In this document: piece after piece, positions 34,368 through 45,842 of the stretch | How the letters are laid out: every line of letters begins with the position of its first letter | Position numbering within the stretch: the first letter of the stretch is position 1 | DNA from: Thaumatotibia leucotreta | Taxonomy: Eukaryota; Arthropoda; Insecta; Lepidoptera; Tortricidae | Assembly: GCA_025490895.1 (NCBI GenBank) | Contig: JALPQI010000392.1 | Location: 1 to 64,000 of the forward strand | Direction: 5' to 3' | DNA length: 64,000 nt | The notes under the pieces: generated by a model | Told to the model about the DNA's origin: nothing | Seen by the model: the letters and a program-made list of their open reading frames with translations, nothing else | Databases searched by the model: none | Position numbers and translations under genes: made by a program

Positions 34368-35226
34368 CTTTAGCATTCCTTGGCAAAGGAAGCTGTACTC
34401 GTATATATATAACACTGCAGTAACAATAAACTTTGTAGTTTTAGTAGAGATTGCTATCATAATCATTAATGAGCACTGTACTAATCATTATGATAATAAA
34501 AATAAAACTCTGCGAAAAGGCCTCAAGGTCTCAAAGGCCAAACAAAATGGAAAAAAAAATTAGGCATAGTGTTCTTAGGGTCTGTCTCTACTGCACTTCA
34601 AATTACAATCAAATCCCATGCTAGACCCTTTATAAGAAGTACAGTATTATAATATTATATGCAAATTTATTAGTGCTTACTATTGTAATACATGATATAA
34701 TTTATCGTCGCTATAACAAACCACAGTATAAGCTTCAACTCGATTTCTGTAAGATTGTCCATTGAAAATTTATTAACAAATTAATACATTTCGATGATCA
34801 TCTCTATTAGTTATTAAATGGGAACCAAGACACAATAACCTAAGTTAACCCTGAAATTAGCACATTTGTGTTGTAATTTTGCGACTTTTATTTCCAGTCC
34901 ATTAACGTTAACCTTTGACTCAACCCTGCTGTCGGTTCAGCAATTCTGTGTCTATTTTTAAACGAATGTCTATCCTTGTTTGATGTCTTTGCTATCTCCT
35001 GTATTTTGTCCTGCTCTCGTATGAACTTTGACATTTGACCTTAACTTTTTTCACAAAATCTGAAATCTTTTTAGTGAATTTTTAAGATTCCCGTGTAACG
35101 GAAATAATATATCTTTTGTTTAAGTTAAAAATAAAACCCCCGCGTTTTCTTCCAAACTGGCAACTTTTACGTTCATTTATTGTAGAACTTGATTTTATTT
35201 TATACAAAGGTCCACCTTTGTATAAT

Positions 35227-35278
35227 AATAGATGAAAACCTATAGAAGTCTCCAGACTTCTATAGGTTTTCATCTATT
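35227..35278. repeat. perfect 25-bp palindrome, 2-base loop
   Basis: Arm aatagatgaaaacctatag..., loop cc, exact complement. Perfect pairing implies a very recent origin or conservation. Confidence 0.9.
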
Positions 35279-35507
35279 TTTATTAGCCACGTAATGAGAA
35301 GAAACGTGAACAAATACATTTTAAGAACTTACTTGAAAAGTCGTATCGAACTACAAACCTTAATTTTCACTAGTTTAAAAATTATAAATATTATTCATAT
35401 TTTGATCACCGTGTACTGCTTGCAGCTGGAGAAAGTTCAAAGGTGCTTAACATTATAAAAATATTGCATATCCCCGAGAAAGACCGGTAGGTAGGTACTT
35501 ATTTATA

Positions 35508-35577
35508 AAACCGAGTGGCCGGGTGGTTTAGTCATCAGCCGCGAAAGCTGACATAAGTGGGTTCGAACCATCGGACG
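35508..35577 (+). pseudogene. tRNA-like sequence, degraded
   Basis: Relative of 6508-6576: gagtggccgggtggtttag, catcagccgcgaaagctga, gtgggttcgaacca. The T-arm is broken (gtggg not matched by cccac). Confidence 0.5.
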
Positions 35578-36084
35578 CTTGTGAACTAAGTTGTTTTTCT
35601 TTAGTATCTGAAAACTGACATCTAATATTTAAAACCTAAATTTTATTTTCCAATCTTTTCATTAACAGGAAAATACACGTGATCGAGATTAAAGCACTTT
35701 GGTTGCAGCCAGCGGTCAATTAACGTAAACTCGGGCCGGAATCCGAATCTCATTAAGGTTGTGGGTTTAATCCTAATTAATACATAACTACCAAAGTTGC
35801 AATATTCACTTTTATTATCAATGGCCAAAGGTTAATTACTACGTAGGTTTCATACCATCCCACATATCCCAGCATCATCGCGTGGGAGGCAACCTCCCCC
35901 GCCAATTTAAACCTGAGTCAGGTTGTGATCAGCCAAATTGCTTTTCAATAACAAGTTCAAAGTTAACTCAGCGTAAGTTGGTTACTCCATGCATCAACAT
36001 GGGGCATATTTATTCAAGTTAGTGATAGGCTGTCATCTGATAGCAAATTAATTTCAATATTTACAGAGATTAATATGTCGGCTA
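35578..36084. other. non-coding stretch
   Basis: No gene or repeat recognised. Confidence 0.5.
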
Positions 36085-36735
36085 CACATCATATCATCAT
36101 CATAAACTTAAGAGTAGGCCTCTTGTCTGTAGAGCAATTTCCCTATGGTCCTTTCCAGTGCCTTTTCTTTACGACCCGATACGACACGACGTCTCCTTTT
36201 TCTTTCTCTTGGTCCATGTACGGCCTTCTCGGCCTTCCTCTTTTGGGCTCATGCATAAATCATGTGATGTTTTTTTGGCTACTTTTTGACACCCCCCCTC
36301 CCCCATGGTGATGTTTGGTGAGTTTCTTGGCTAGACCCCCCCACCCCCCTAACAGTCTCACGTGTATTTTTTTCATTCAACTTTTCACGTTCGCTAGCCG
36401 AAATTGACAATATTTCTTAGTTTATTCATCGTAAAAAAATACACGTGAGGTCTCCTTGTACCCCCCCCTCCCCTACCGTGATCTTTCGTGATGTTTTCTT
36501 GGACCCCCTCCCCCCCTATAGGACCTCGCGTGATTTATGCACAAGCCCTTTCCTTTTCCCCTCTACTTTTCCTTCTATTATGGTCTTAATTAATACGTCG
36601 TGTCGTATAAAGTGTCCCAACATCTTCCTTCTTCTGTTAGCTATAATTGACAACAGCCACTTCCTCTCCTTTAGGTCCCCGGTTGAGCACGTCCTCGTTG
36701 GTCACTTTCTGAGTTCAGCTTATCTTCTCCATACG
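36085..36735 (-). mobile_element. RTE/CR1-like LINE 3' end, interrupted by a TIR element
   Basis: Complement of the 47648 copy: starts (cat)n, agagcaatttccctatggtc, ttggtccatgtacggccttc, then an insertion, and continues ttcccctctacttttccttc and ggttgagcacgtcctcgttg. Confidence 0.75.
36245..36548. mobile_element. PIF/Harbinger-like MITE nested in LINE
   Basis: Termini gggctcatgcataaatcatg and cgcgtgatttatgcacaagc are inverted, and the LINE reads through once it is removed, leaving a TTT duplication. Interior holds C-rich tracts and two inverted blocks around aaaaaatacacgtgag. The superfamily guess rests on the ggg...ccc ends and 3-bp duplication. Confidence 0.6.
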
Positions 36736-36838
36736 CCGCCAACACCACACTTCACCTAAAATTCCTACTCCCATACTCAATACAAGAACACAGCCACCAA
36801 CTTATTAGTTATTACTGACAATGAGATACCCTATTAAT

Positions 36839-37071
36839 AGGACGTATTTATGGAAAAAAGGAACCAACCCACAATAATTTTTCGTTCTAATTAACACCTA
36901 AACTCAAAACAAAAAAATAATTTTTTACAATGACAAATTAGTGTGGATTGGATCCTTTTTGCATTAGTATTTTTAATTATGGTCTAGAAAAGCGTATGCA
37001 TTATTTTTACATCGTTGTTTTTACAATGACAAATTAGTGTGGATTGGTTCCTTTTTGCATAAGTACGTCCT
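36839..37071. mobile_element. short TIR element with internal duplication and 54-bp insert
   Basis: Ends aggacgtatttatgg and gcataagtacgtcct are inverted. The right half carries a 42-bp direct duplication (36922-36963 and 37018-37059, one mismatch) separated by the 54-bp sequence also found at 34314. Confidence 0.6.
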
Positions 37072-37231
37072 TTATTTATTTATAGATCCCATCGGTGCTT
37101 GTGGCCATATAGATATCGTCGGGGATAGTGAAATACTACGTAACTAACATTGGTTAGTACCTACCGCGTATCTAACAAAAATAGCCAAATTACGCCAAGC
37201 CGACGCACGTAAAAATCTGATTACATTATAC

Positions 37232-37381
37232 CAGGGTGCTTAGCCAAGTCGCCAATCGCTAGCGCTTGCTAGCGCATCGTAGTTTTCCCTCTTTGTCGCA
37301 CTAATATGAAGGAGTGACAGAGAGGGAAAACTACGATGTGCTAGCAAGCGCTAGCGATTCGTAACTTGGCTAAGCATTCAG
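37232..37381. mobile_element. hairpin MITE (gggtgcttagccaag), copy 1
   Basis: About 145 bp, almost entirely self-complementary: cagggtgcttagccaag, atcgctagcgcttgctagcg, catcgtagttttccctc, and the complement. A second copy lies at 63685-63834. Confidence 0.8.
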
Positions 37382-37417
37382 TTCCTGTAAACTTGATTTT
37401 TATTCGATTTCGATTCG

Positions 37418-37481
37418 ATTCGAACCCGGAACCTCCAGCTTCGTAGGCAGGGTCACTACCAACTAGGCTACGGAGGCTGAT
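37418..37481 (-). mobile_element. tRNA-derived SINE head, truncated
   Basis: Only the tRNA-like part is present (minus strand: cctccgtagcctagttggta, gaggttccgggttcgaatcg). Same family as 21232. Confidence 0.65.
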
Positions 37482-38774
37482 AAATAACAAAAAGTAGTTT
37501 TATTGAAATAAAAGTATTTGTAACATCGATTTCAATGCTCTCTGTTCAATCCAATGCCACCAAAATTACAACTCTAGTCATAGTCCTACCAATCTGAACA
37601 CGTATAAGCTTAGTCGTAGCACGCATTGCTACGTACACCTGTAGCACTGGCCGCTACGCGCCGTGTTCATACCACAATTACTAAGCATTGCTATTGAATA
37701 TGAATACTATACATTTTATTTATTGTTAACCGAATTCATAAAGGATGTCGTCAATTCGACTGGTTTTTTTATTGTTTGTAATACCTTTGTCAGACACCAA
37801 CACGCGGAAACTAAAAAAGATCATTATTTAGTACGCATCGTCGGAGTCGATGAAATTCACATTGTTGACATTTCTGCGTTTTATAATTGCATCTGGTCAA
37901 CTTACAGAACATTATCATCATTCACGAAAAGAAAGGTTACATATTAATGAAATTTTAGGGCTTATCGTATTAATGTACGCAAATCAGCAAATTACGTAAA
38001 GTTTTGTATTTTGCACTAAATTTTCTAACAATTTATTTAATAATATTTAATGTGAAACTAATCATTCACAAGCAGTATTACGTTTTGTTATCTGTCCAAC
38101 TAATACAATACTTCGCGCTACGATCAAAGGTCATTAATTTACTCACTAGCGATTAAAATGCGTTTTTACCTGCTCGTATTAAAGGATAAACGAGTGCTTT
38201 ACGAGCCAGTGAGAGGAAAAACATTTTTATTCACCCAATACTTGCATATGCTTGCTTTCGGTAGTGTGAAATCATTCGCTGTCGTCATGCATATTACAGG
38301 ATATTGCTGACACAATAAACTTAAGTTTAAATTGCTCCGAAGCCAATTGAGACAAAAATAAATTCTGACGGTTCGACAATTGCTGTTGATTGTTCACTAT
38401 ATTTGTAGTTGTGATGCTGATTGATGGCCATGATATTTAACATGCACCAAACTTTTTAGATTTGTGTTTTCCTTATCCCTTTGTATAGTCAAGTGCCAAA
38501 GAAACAATCCGCTTATAAATATGTTACGACGTTCTTCTTATTATACTAAATTAAAGTGCACTGGGATATATTTTTAACATTTTTATGGACACCTTATTTT
38601 GCCTTTGACTGTACGTACACTGGCAGGAGCATGATGCTCTACGTGTCGAGTCATAGTCGTATCAAATCGATATTGATGGATTAGTTTCCTGACATGTCTA
38701 CCAAGCATGTGTCTATGATGGCGACGTGTTACGTACTTCAGAGACGAGTCTTCCCGATGAATGAAATAGGCAGA
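37482..38774. other. non-coding stretch
   Basis: A 94-codon open frame at 37663-37947 has no start context, splice pattern or recognisable domain. Otherwise AT-rich. Confidence 0.45.
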
Positions 38775-39066
38775 TCATCATCATCATCAGCAGCCGTTGA
38801 TAGTCCACTGCTGGACGTAGGCCTCTCCTATTAATTATGTGTACAAACGCATTAGGAGGTAACTGCCCATAATCGCCACGCTGGGCAAGCGGATTGGCGA
38901 TCGCAGTAATGTGTCCACTATGATGACGCTGCTGCCCATCATCAATCTTTTATCAAATAATGGTCAGTGATACTTCAATCCTACTTCACTCCTTACGACA
39001 CCCGCAGGAGGAGTTGGGGTGGTGACAAATATATTCTTACTGCCGTCACCAGGTCACCACACGGCA
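38775..39066 (-). mobile_element. SINE-like element with RTE-type tail, copy d (full length)
   Basis: Starts (cat)n cagcagccgttgatagtcc and ends gtcaccacacggc. A small duplication (caccaggtcacc) lies near its 5' end. Confidence 0.7.
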
Positions 39067-39148
39067 CGGTAATTCTAGACCCCGGTATCGGAGGTGCAAA
39101 ATGATACTTACCTACATAATCTAAATTTCAGCATAGCAGTTCAACATA

Positions 39149-39615
39149 CAGGGTGGCTGGTAAGTATACCGACAAACTTGAAAGGTGTATTCCTGAACAC
39201 ATTTTGAGGCTATAATTTCATATGAACTTTTCTGGATTCGGCTTAGTTTAAGAGATAATGACATGTTATTCAAAAAACTATTTTCATCACAAGTCACTGA
39301 AAAATACCTGCACGATTAAAATTCTTACACTAGTAGTTTTCATCTCGACATACACACTGATTAAAGTTAGAGAAAATGAGGAAAAAGTTTCAGAAAAATG
39401 TTCAACAAAAAAAAAATATCAAAAACCCTGAAAAAAAAATTCTTTCCCTACAATTTATTACTGGTCATGTACAAAAAAAAACAAAATATCAAAAAACGGA
39501 ATAACCAAAAACTTTTTTTATTGTTCGATAATGACATATGTCACATTTTTTTTTTACTTCTTTTGTTATCAAAAATGCATTGGTAAAGTCTGTCGGTATA
39601 CTCCTTCCCACCCTG
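39149..39615. mobile_element. Tc1/mariner-type MITE, TA target site
   Basis: Ends cagggtggctggtaagtata and tatactccttcccaccctg are inverted with few mismatches, flanked by TA. Interior shares atttctggattcggctta-like sequence with the element at 25453. Confidence 0.7.
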
Positions 39616-40508
39616 TATAAATAAAGAACGAAAAACAAGAATTATATTTACGAGTACGAGTGAGAAGATAACGTATAGAATTCTCTCTTACATTATTACC
39701 TTATTATTTGAGTCTCCTTAAAAAACATGGGCTATATTAAGCCCTGCTACATTTTTTTTTAATAGTTTAGTTAGTACTTCATACTAGAAAATGAAAAATT
39801 AAAACATAAATTGGTAATTAAGTATTTATTAACAGATAATTACGAGATAATTAATAGTTAACTATGAATTACGGGTCAATTAAGCCATTATTTTAAATTT
39901 TTCTAGTATGAGGTACCAATTGAAATATTAAAAATATAAATAAGTAGCAGGCCTTAATAAAGACAATCACATGACAAAGAATTGTAGGTAAAAATACTGA
40001 AATTTTGTTTCCTATTTTTATCCAAGTTTTTTTGGCATTATTCAATGTTATTTCAACAATACTTAAGTCATTAACTACATGTATATTACTGTTCCAAAAG
40101 TTCATGTGAATCGCATTAGCCAATGTTGAAAATAATGATTATTGTGAAAATAAAAAATAATAATCTTACCTCAGAAAATAACAAAGACAGAAAGCTCAAA
40201 TTTACAGTAAGTACATTTCCTTCGGTTACCGCGAGGATTACTCATGAAATAATATTTGTCACGAGAGCCCTTTAAAAATAAATACGATAAGCATTTGGTG
40301 CAAGGGCCGATTCTCTATCTAAGCAAACACGGCTACGGTCTTTAAAAATATAATTAAAAGTATCGAATCATGATAGAAAAAAAATGTATTTGTAGGTGCC
40401 TATTTATTAAATTTAATTGTGCGTAATCGGATAGTAGCACTATCAGATATAACAATCGGTTGTAGGTGGGTACAGTCATTGCAGATACTAGATTTTCAGT
40501 CGAGTACG
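39616..40508. other. non-coding stretch
   Basis: Very AT-rich; nothing recognised. Confidence 0.5.
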
Positions 40509-40516
40509 CTTAGGAG

Positions 40517-40925
40517 TAGGGCTGCCAACCGTCCCGCTATATGCGGGACGTCCCGTTTCTGGGGCCCTAAAGTATACGTCCCGCAAAGGGTTCGCGCGGG
40601 ACGCCAGTTGTCCCGCTTTTCAGGGAATACTAAAATAGTAATAGGTATGAATACGTAAATGAAAGCAATTTAAAATTTCGTCTTGTTAATTTGAATGTAC
40701 CCCGATATCCGTACTAATAGTCCGCAAGCACCGTGTACTGAACGTGTATACTGCCAAAATATGAATGATTGCGATGGGTGTAATAGGTGCATCTAAATTG
40801 AACCGATCTGAAATTAAGCATTGTTTTTTAATGTTAATGTCATTCCCATCCCGCATTTTATAGCCAAGTCCCGCAATTTATTCGTGAATGTCCCGCATAT
40901 CTGTGATTTTTGGTTGGCAGCCCTA
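40517..40925. mobile_element. hAT-type non-autonomous element with perfect 8-bp target duplication
   Basis: Ends tagggctgccaacc and ggttggcagcccta are exactly inverted, flanked on both sides by cttaggag (40509-40516 and 40926-40933). Interior repeats cgtcccgc / gcgggac in both orientations. 409 bp, no transposase. Confidence 0.88.
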
Positions 40926-41018
40926 CTTAGGAGTGTCATACGTACAATCATACATTACTTAATCGCTGCAACAATCCGCATATATAATTAAAGCATTAGG
41001 TACTGATATTTTTTCTAG

Positions 41019-41105
41019 CCCCCATTCGCGATGAAACTCAACGCGACGGGCACGCCAGACGGTTTACCTTGTAGAGGACCCAGACCCAAGCAAATCCACA
41101 AAAAG
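41019..41105 (+). CDS. candidate small exon, unidentified
   Basis: A good acceptor (tattttttctag) precedes 29 open codons, PPFAMKLNATGTPDGLPCRG then PRPKQIHKK, ending at a possible donor GTCACT at 41106. If no splice occurs the frame runs ten more codons to TGA (41136-41138). Composition is GC-richer than its surroundings. No family recognised; may be chance. Confidence 0.25.
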
Positions 41106-41138
41106 GTCACTAACCTGGCTGACACCTCTGTTTGATTA

Positions 41139-41502
41139 GACACATCTAAAATCTAATCTAGTAGTCCTTTTAAGTTTAACATTTAATCAGACCAAAATAA
41201 ATACAGACTGCTTTACAAATTTAATACTAAACCTTAAAAATAAATTACTTTTCAGATTCCAATATTTGATATTAAAATAGAAGGGCTGGCCGAAGTTTTA
41301 AAATTGCGAGTCGTATTGACCGGGACTAGGCATAAAAGAGATAGAGATAATAATTTCTCTTCTCCATCATTTTGTGAAATATGAAGCTCGATACAAAAAT
41401 GTTCAGTATTAAAATTATGTAATTCATTAAAATAATTATGTATAAGTATAATTAGAACGACTTGTATTAAGCATAAATTCTTCTATGATAATATGATTTC
41501 TT
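41139..41502. other. non-coding stretch
   Basis: AT-rich; nothing recognised. Confidence 0.5.
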
Positions 41503-41796
41503 GACCGTGTGGTGACGGCAGTAAGAAATTAAGAATACATTTGTCACCACCGCAACTCCTCCTTCGGGTGTCTTAAGAGTCGACTAAGGGATTGAAGAAT
41601 CACTGATCATTATTTGACAAAATATTGATGATGGGCAGCAGCGTCATCATAGTGGACACATTACTGCGATCGCCAATCCGCTTGCCCAGCGTGGCGATTA
41701 TGGGCATTTACCTCCTAATGCGTCTATACGCATAGTTAATAGGAGAGGCCTACGTCCAGCAGTGGACTATCATAGGCTGATGATGATGATGATGAA
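41503..41796 (+). mobile_element. SINE-like element with RTE-type tail, copy e (full length)
   Basis: gaccgtgtggtgacggcagt to ataggctgatgatgatgatg. Very close to copies b and d. Confidence 0.7.
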
Positions 41797-44668
41797 TATA
41801 ATTTCTAATGGGTAGTTAATGTAGTTACTCACACCTACATAATAGTTACCGTGACAGCCCTCGATATAGTAACATTTACTCTGCGAGTAGATTTCAAAAG
41901 ATCTTTCACGTATTGTACCTACTTATAAATAGAACATCGAGTAATTTTGAGAATGAATTTAACTACGCGAATTAAAAATAACTGAATCATCAAAATTACA
42001 GTTCAATCAATTTTTTACCTAATGAAAATAACTTCGAAATGCAAAAATACGTATAGTAACACATAATGTTCATAAGAACTCCTCAAAACAATTTAAGTAG
42101 TTTGATATTCATGACCTCAAGTGTTGGTTGGTTACATCTTGATTAAGATTAATAATAATTCATACATAATACAGAATACAAAGCCACCACAAGATATATC
42201 GATAAGTAGTTTGCCACAAATTGTATTATGTTTTCTTTTCTGTAAAATAAACAGTGTTTACTAAATATCGTGTATAGTACCTAGGTACTACTAAACCACG
42301 AAAACTGGCCAAGGTAAGCAACGATCCTGTATCAGATTTTAATTATCAATTGGGTTGCAATTATTTAACGTTACTTTTATTTTAGCCCTTCGATAATTAT
42401 ACGCTATTTACATATGTCGAAGAATCGTAGCCTTTGACTTAAGTCTCCACTTGGTATAATATCAAGTAGCATTCCAATAAAGTAAAACATTGCTATTTGT
42501 AATAAAAGTTATTTTAACAGTGTATTCCTGACCACATTTAGAAACTATAATGTCACATAAACGGTTCTCTAAATCATCTCCGAAAATTGTTTGTACGAAT
42601 ATTACATCGCAACCAATTTTTCGCATAAAGTCATTTAGCCGAATGATCATGTTGAAATTGAATTTTATGAAATCGTTTCATTTCCCAACTAAATGGTTGG
42701 CAATTCTATCTTTGGGCTTGGTTTTTAAATGGAACTTTTTATAATACATATTTTCATGTGGTTTATGGTTTAGTTGATATAATATACATTTAGTTAACTA
42801 ATAACAAAACAGTCGGTTCTGGCGCTTCGCCGGCCGCTGCCGCGGCACGCTCGCTTCGCTCGCTCGGCTCGCGCGCTGTAAGGTCGCAGTTTCACCTAAC
42901 ACTCCTCCTCGCTTCGCTCGTCGTCGTACCTAACTGGACTCTGTGAAATGTTTTTTTAAAGGTATTCTTTGTTAGGCAAGTTCAGAAACACGGTTATACT
43001 AAAAAGTTTCCACATATAGGTACGAAAAGGATGACGAAACTTTATTCGGCCTAGTGAAAGATTTGACAAATGATGAGTATGCTAAAAGCATCATGTCATC
43101 ACAATAATCCGTTTTATAATAATTCTGCCAAATGAAACGTTGTCATACAAAAATTTGCTAATAGTTGGTTGCCAAAGTGAACCATCGGCGAAATGTTGGT
43201 TGGCAAATGAAATTCGGGCAAAAAAGTTCGGAGAAAAGGCAGAACCCCCACATAAACTTTTCCTGTTGAAAAAAAAAATGTAGTTATTCAGTACGAAAGG
43301 TTTTTTTAACGGCGTTGGTGCCATTATGGAAAATAGTCTCACTAACCTCATTAATAGATGTCAAAACGTGAGAAAGAAATAGGTTTTATTTAATAAAACC
43401 TTTAAAAAAATAAGGTTTTCGTAAAAAAAAACGTGAATACTCATTTTAAGTGCTAGTTTTATAACATGTAGTTCTATGTTGTATACATTCAAAAATAGTA
43501 AAAAAAATAAATTTTTTTTTCGCCAAAACTGACAAAATTTATATAATATTTTTTGTTTGTTTTTACATCAAATATGCGTGGTTAAAATCTTTCGGGTTTT
43601 AAGAGCCCACGGTGTATACACCGTTTTTTATTGATTTCCGTTAAATTAAAGGGAAGCTTATTTAGGTCAAAATGATCAATCTCTAAGAAACATAGTATCT
43701 TAACTCTTACTGTTATTGAGTTATTAAAAAAATAAGTTTAATGAATGAATAAGTGTAGTGCAAACTTTATTACATCCTAATGTTACTTATTTTGACGTGT
43801 GCCGTCAGTCACCTGAGATCTTATTTTTAAGGTATTCTCACACTTGCCATTTCAATTATTATCTATCAAAACAAAAGCAAGGCAATTTCTATTAATGTAC
43901 CAAGTAACCTGTCCAATTTAACGGAAATCAATAAAACACAGTGTGTAATGACTAATGTTTCTGATTCGAATTACCATACCTATAAGTACTAAGTATTTGG
44001 TATACGAACGTAACCTTAATTTATTGATGAACAATACAATACAATGTGCCCATGAGGAAATGGAAAAAATTAACAACGGATTTACGATCAAATTTGAAGT
44101 TACAAATGTCGTATAAAGTTTACCGGATGCCGGCTATTTTAAGAGAAAATGTCTTGTATTACCGTTTTAGACCGTTACGCATTTTAGGTAGGTAACAATT
44201 TTGTCTCTGTGTTGCCTTAGTCAAGACCAACAACACGAAAGTCACACTTAATATTGACAAACATCAAAAGGACAAACAATCTTTTATTTTTATTACCTAA
44301 AACATTAAAATGCATTTTTTGCGATAGTTTCATTAATTTAATAGAATACTTTTTTTAAGTAAAGCAGCATTCGAAATACACAAAAAATCTTGCTTCTTAG
44401 CCTCAGGAATATGCTGTTAAATTTTTCTCTTTCCTCATGAGCATCTTTTATACAAATCGTATTGAATTTTTACGTTTTATTTAAATAACACCTAGTTTTA
44501 CAAAATTTTCGTTACTTCCGGAACTGGTTCCGGAATTCCGGAATTGAAGTACAATATCGGAAATCAGTTCCGGAACTGAAAATGGTCCGATATTGCAAGC
44601 CCTATGTCGAAGCGTAATATGGATGTGGTTTACGGTACTAAAGCCTTAAAGTGCTTATACAGCATATT
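41797..44668. other. non-coding stretch
   Basis: AT-rich. Parts of 42514-42600 and 43560-43615 resemble ends of the Tc1/mariner-type MITEs above but are too degraded to delimit. A short cgcttcgctcgctcggctcg block lies at about 42850. Confidence 0.45.
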
Positions 44669-44802
44669 TGAAGGGTCCACGGAAAGAACATATCTAGTCA
44701 ATTCAAATTACAGAAGGAAAAACCACCTTACTTTAACAGAATAAGGTGTGAATTTGCCCTGATTTTTTTAAGCACTGGACATGTTTTTCCGTGGACCCTT
44801 CA
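44669..44802. mobile_element. short TIR element (family tgaaNggtccacgg), copy 2
   Basis: tgaagggtccacggaaa at the left and its complement tttccgtggacccttca at the right. Same family as 12947-13220. Confidence 0.7.
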
Positions 44803-45555
44803 TTTAAGCACTGTGGCTGCTCCTTTAATCTGATGGCAACTATGTAATTTTCAATTCGTTTATATTTTTTACGGTTGTGATACAGGTAAGAATTTTGTTA
44901 GAAACTTACGTCCACCTTAGCAAATATTTGGGCCTGACCTGACTAAATTCTTATGGTTGTCTGGTACATATAGAATGCTTCAAAATATTAAGCCTGCCTT
45001 TTGTATTTTTTTAATAAACACGGTACCTACGTGTACAATTATGCACAATCGGCTGAACACAGTTCAAAGCGGTACAGCGTGTTCAGAATCTTCTTGCAGG
45101 TAACAGTCACCATAGGAGCAGCCCCAGACCTCAAAAATATCTGAACATGCACTCTAATGCCATGAAAATAGAGGTGTGTTGAGGTATTTGTGAGGATCCT
45201 GGCTGCTCCGATATATCTGCTTGCGACTGTACTCACTGTACTACATTACACTACGAATTATTATTAATAATTATATTCATTGTAATTAATTCTTTGGACT
45301 ATAACGATTTAACCCCATATCAACAATCTCATTTGTAGGCCGCTAGTAAACACGTGGTGAGACGAATAGTTGTGTTACGTATAAATGTATGAACTTTCTA
45401 GTTGACCCCATGTCAGGGTCTGATGGGAAAGTGAAGGCACGTCAGATATATGGGCGTGCCTTGCTATCAGATGACTTCAATTTCCGCACAGAAACTAGTT
45501 GGTTAGCCCGAGATTGAGTGGGATTTAGTCATCGCAGTGTTAACACTTAAGTAGT
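44803..45555. other. non-coding stretch
   Basis: Nothing recognised. Confidence 0.45.
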
Positions 45556-45842
45556 CATCACATTATCAACCTATCTCAGTCCACTATGGGACATAGGCCT
45601 CTCCCATTAACTATGCGTGTAGACGCATTAGGAGGTAAATGCCTACGAAAAAATCGCCACGCTGGGCAAGCGGATTGGCGATCGCAGTAATGTGTCCACT
45701 ATGACGACGCCGCTATCCATCATCAATCTTCTATAAAAGAACGGTCAGAGACACTTCAATCCCTTAGTCGGCTCTTACGACACCCGGGGAAAGAGTTGGG
45801 GTGGTGACAAATGTATTCTTATTGCCGTCACCATACGGCATG
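45556..45842 (-). mobile_element. SINE-like element with RTE-type tail, copy f
   Basis: ccactatgggacataggcct, gcgatcgcagtaatgtgtcc, ggtgacaaatgtattcttat, gtcaccatacggc. Somewhat diverged. Confidence 0.68.

Larger units (their letters stand above)
32641..35507. other. non-coding stretch
   Basis: Contains an RTE tail (33229-33474), a GC-richer block (33830-34040) with a 70-codon open frame of unknown meaning, a 54-bp sequence repeated at 36964, and a perfect palindrome at 35227-35278. No exon recognised. Confidence 0.5.

Noticed and set aside
37663..37947. 94-codon open frame
   Set aside because: Starts with a non-ATG codon, AT-rich, no domain or splice context.
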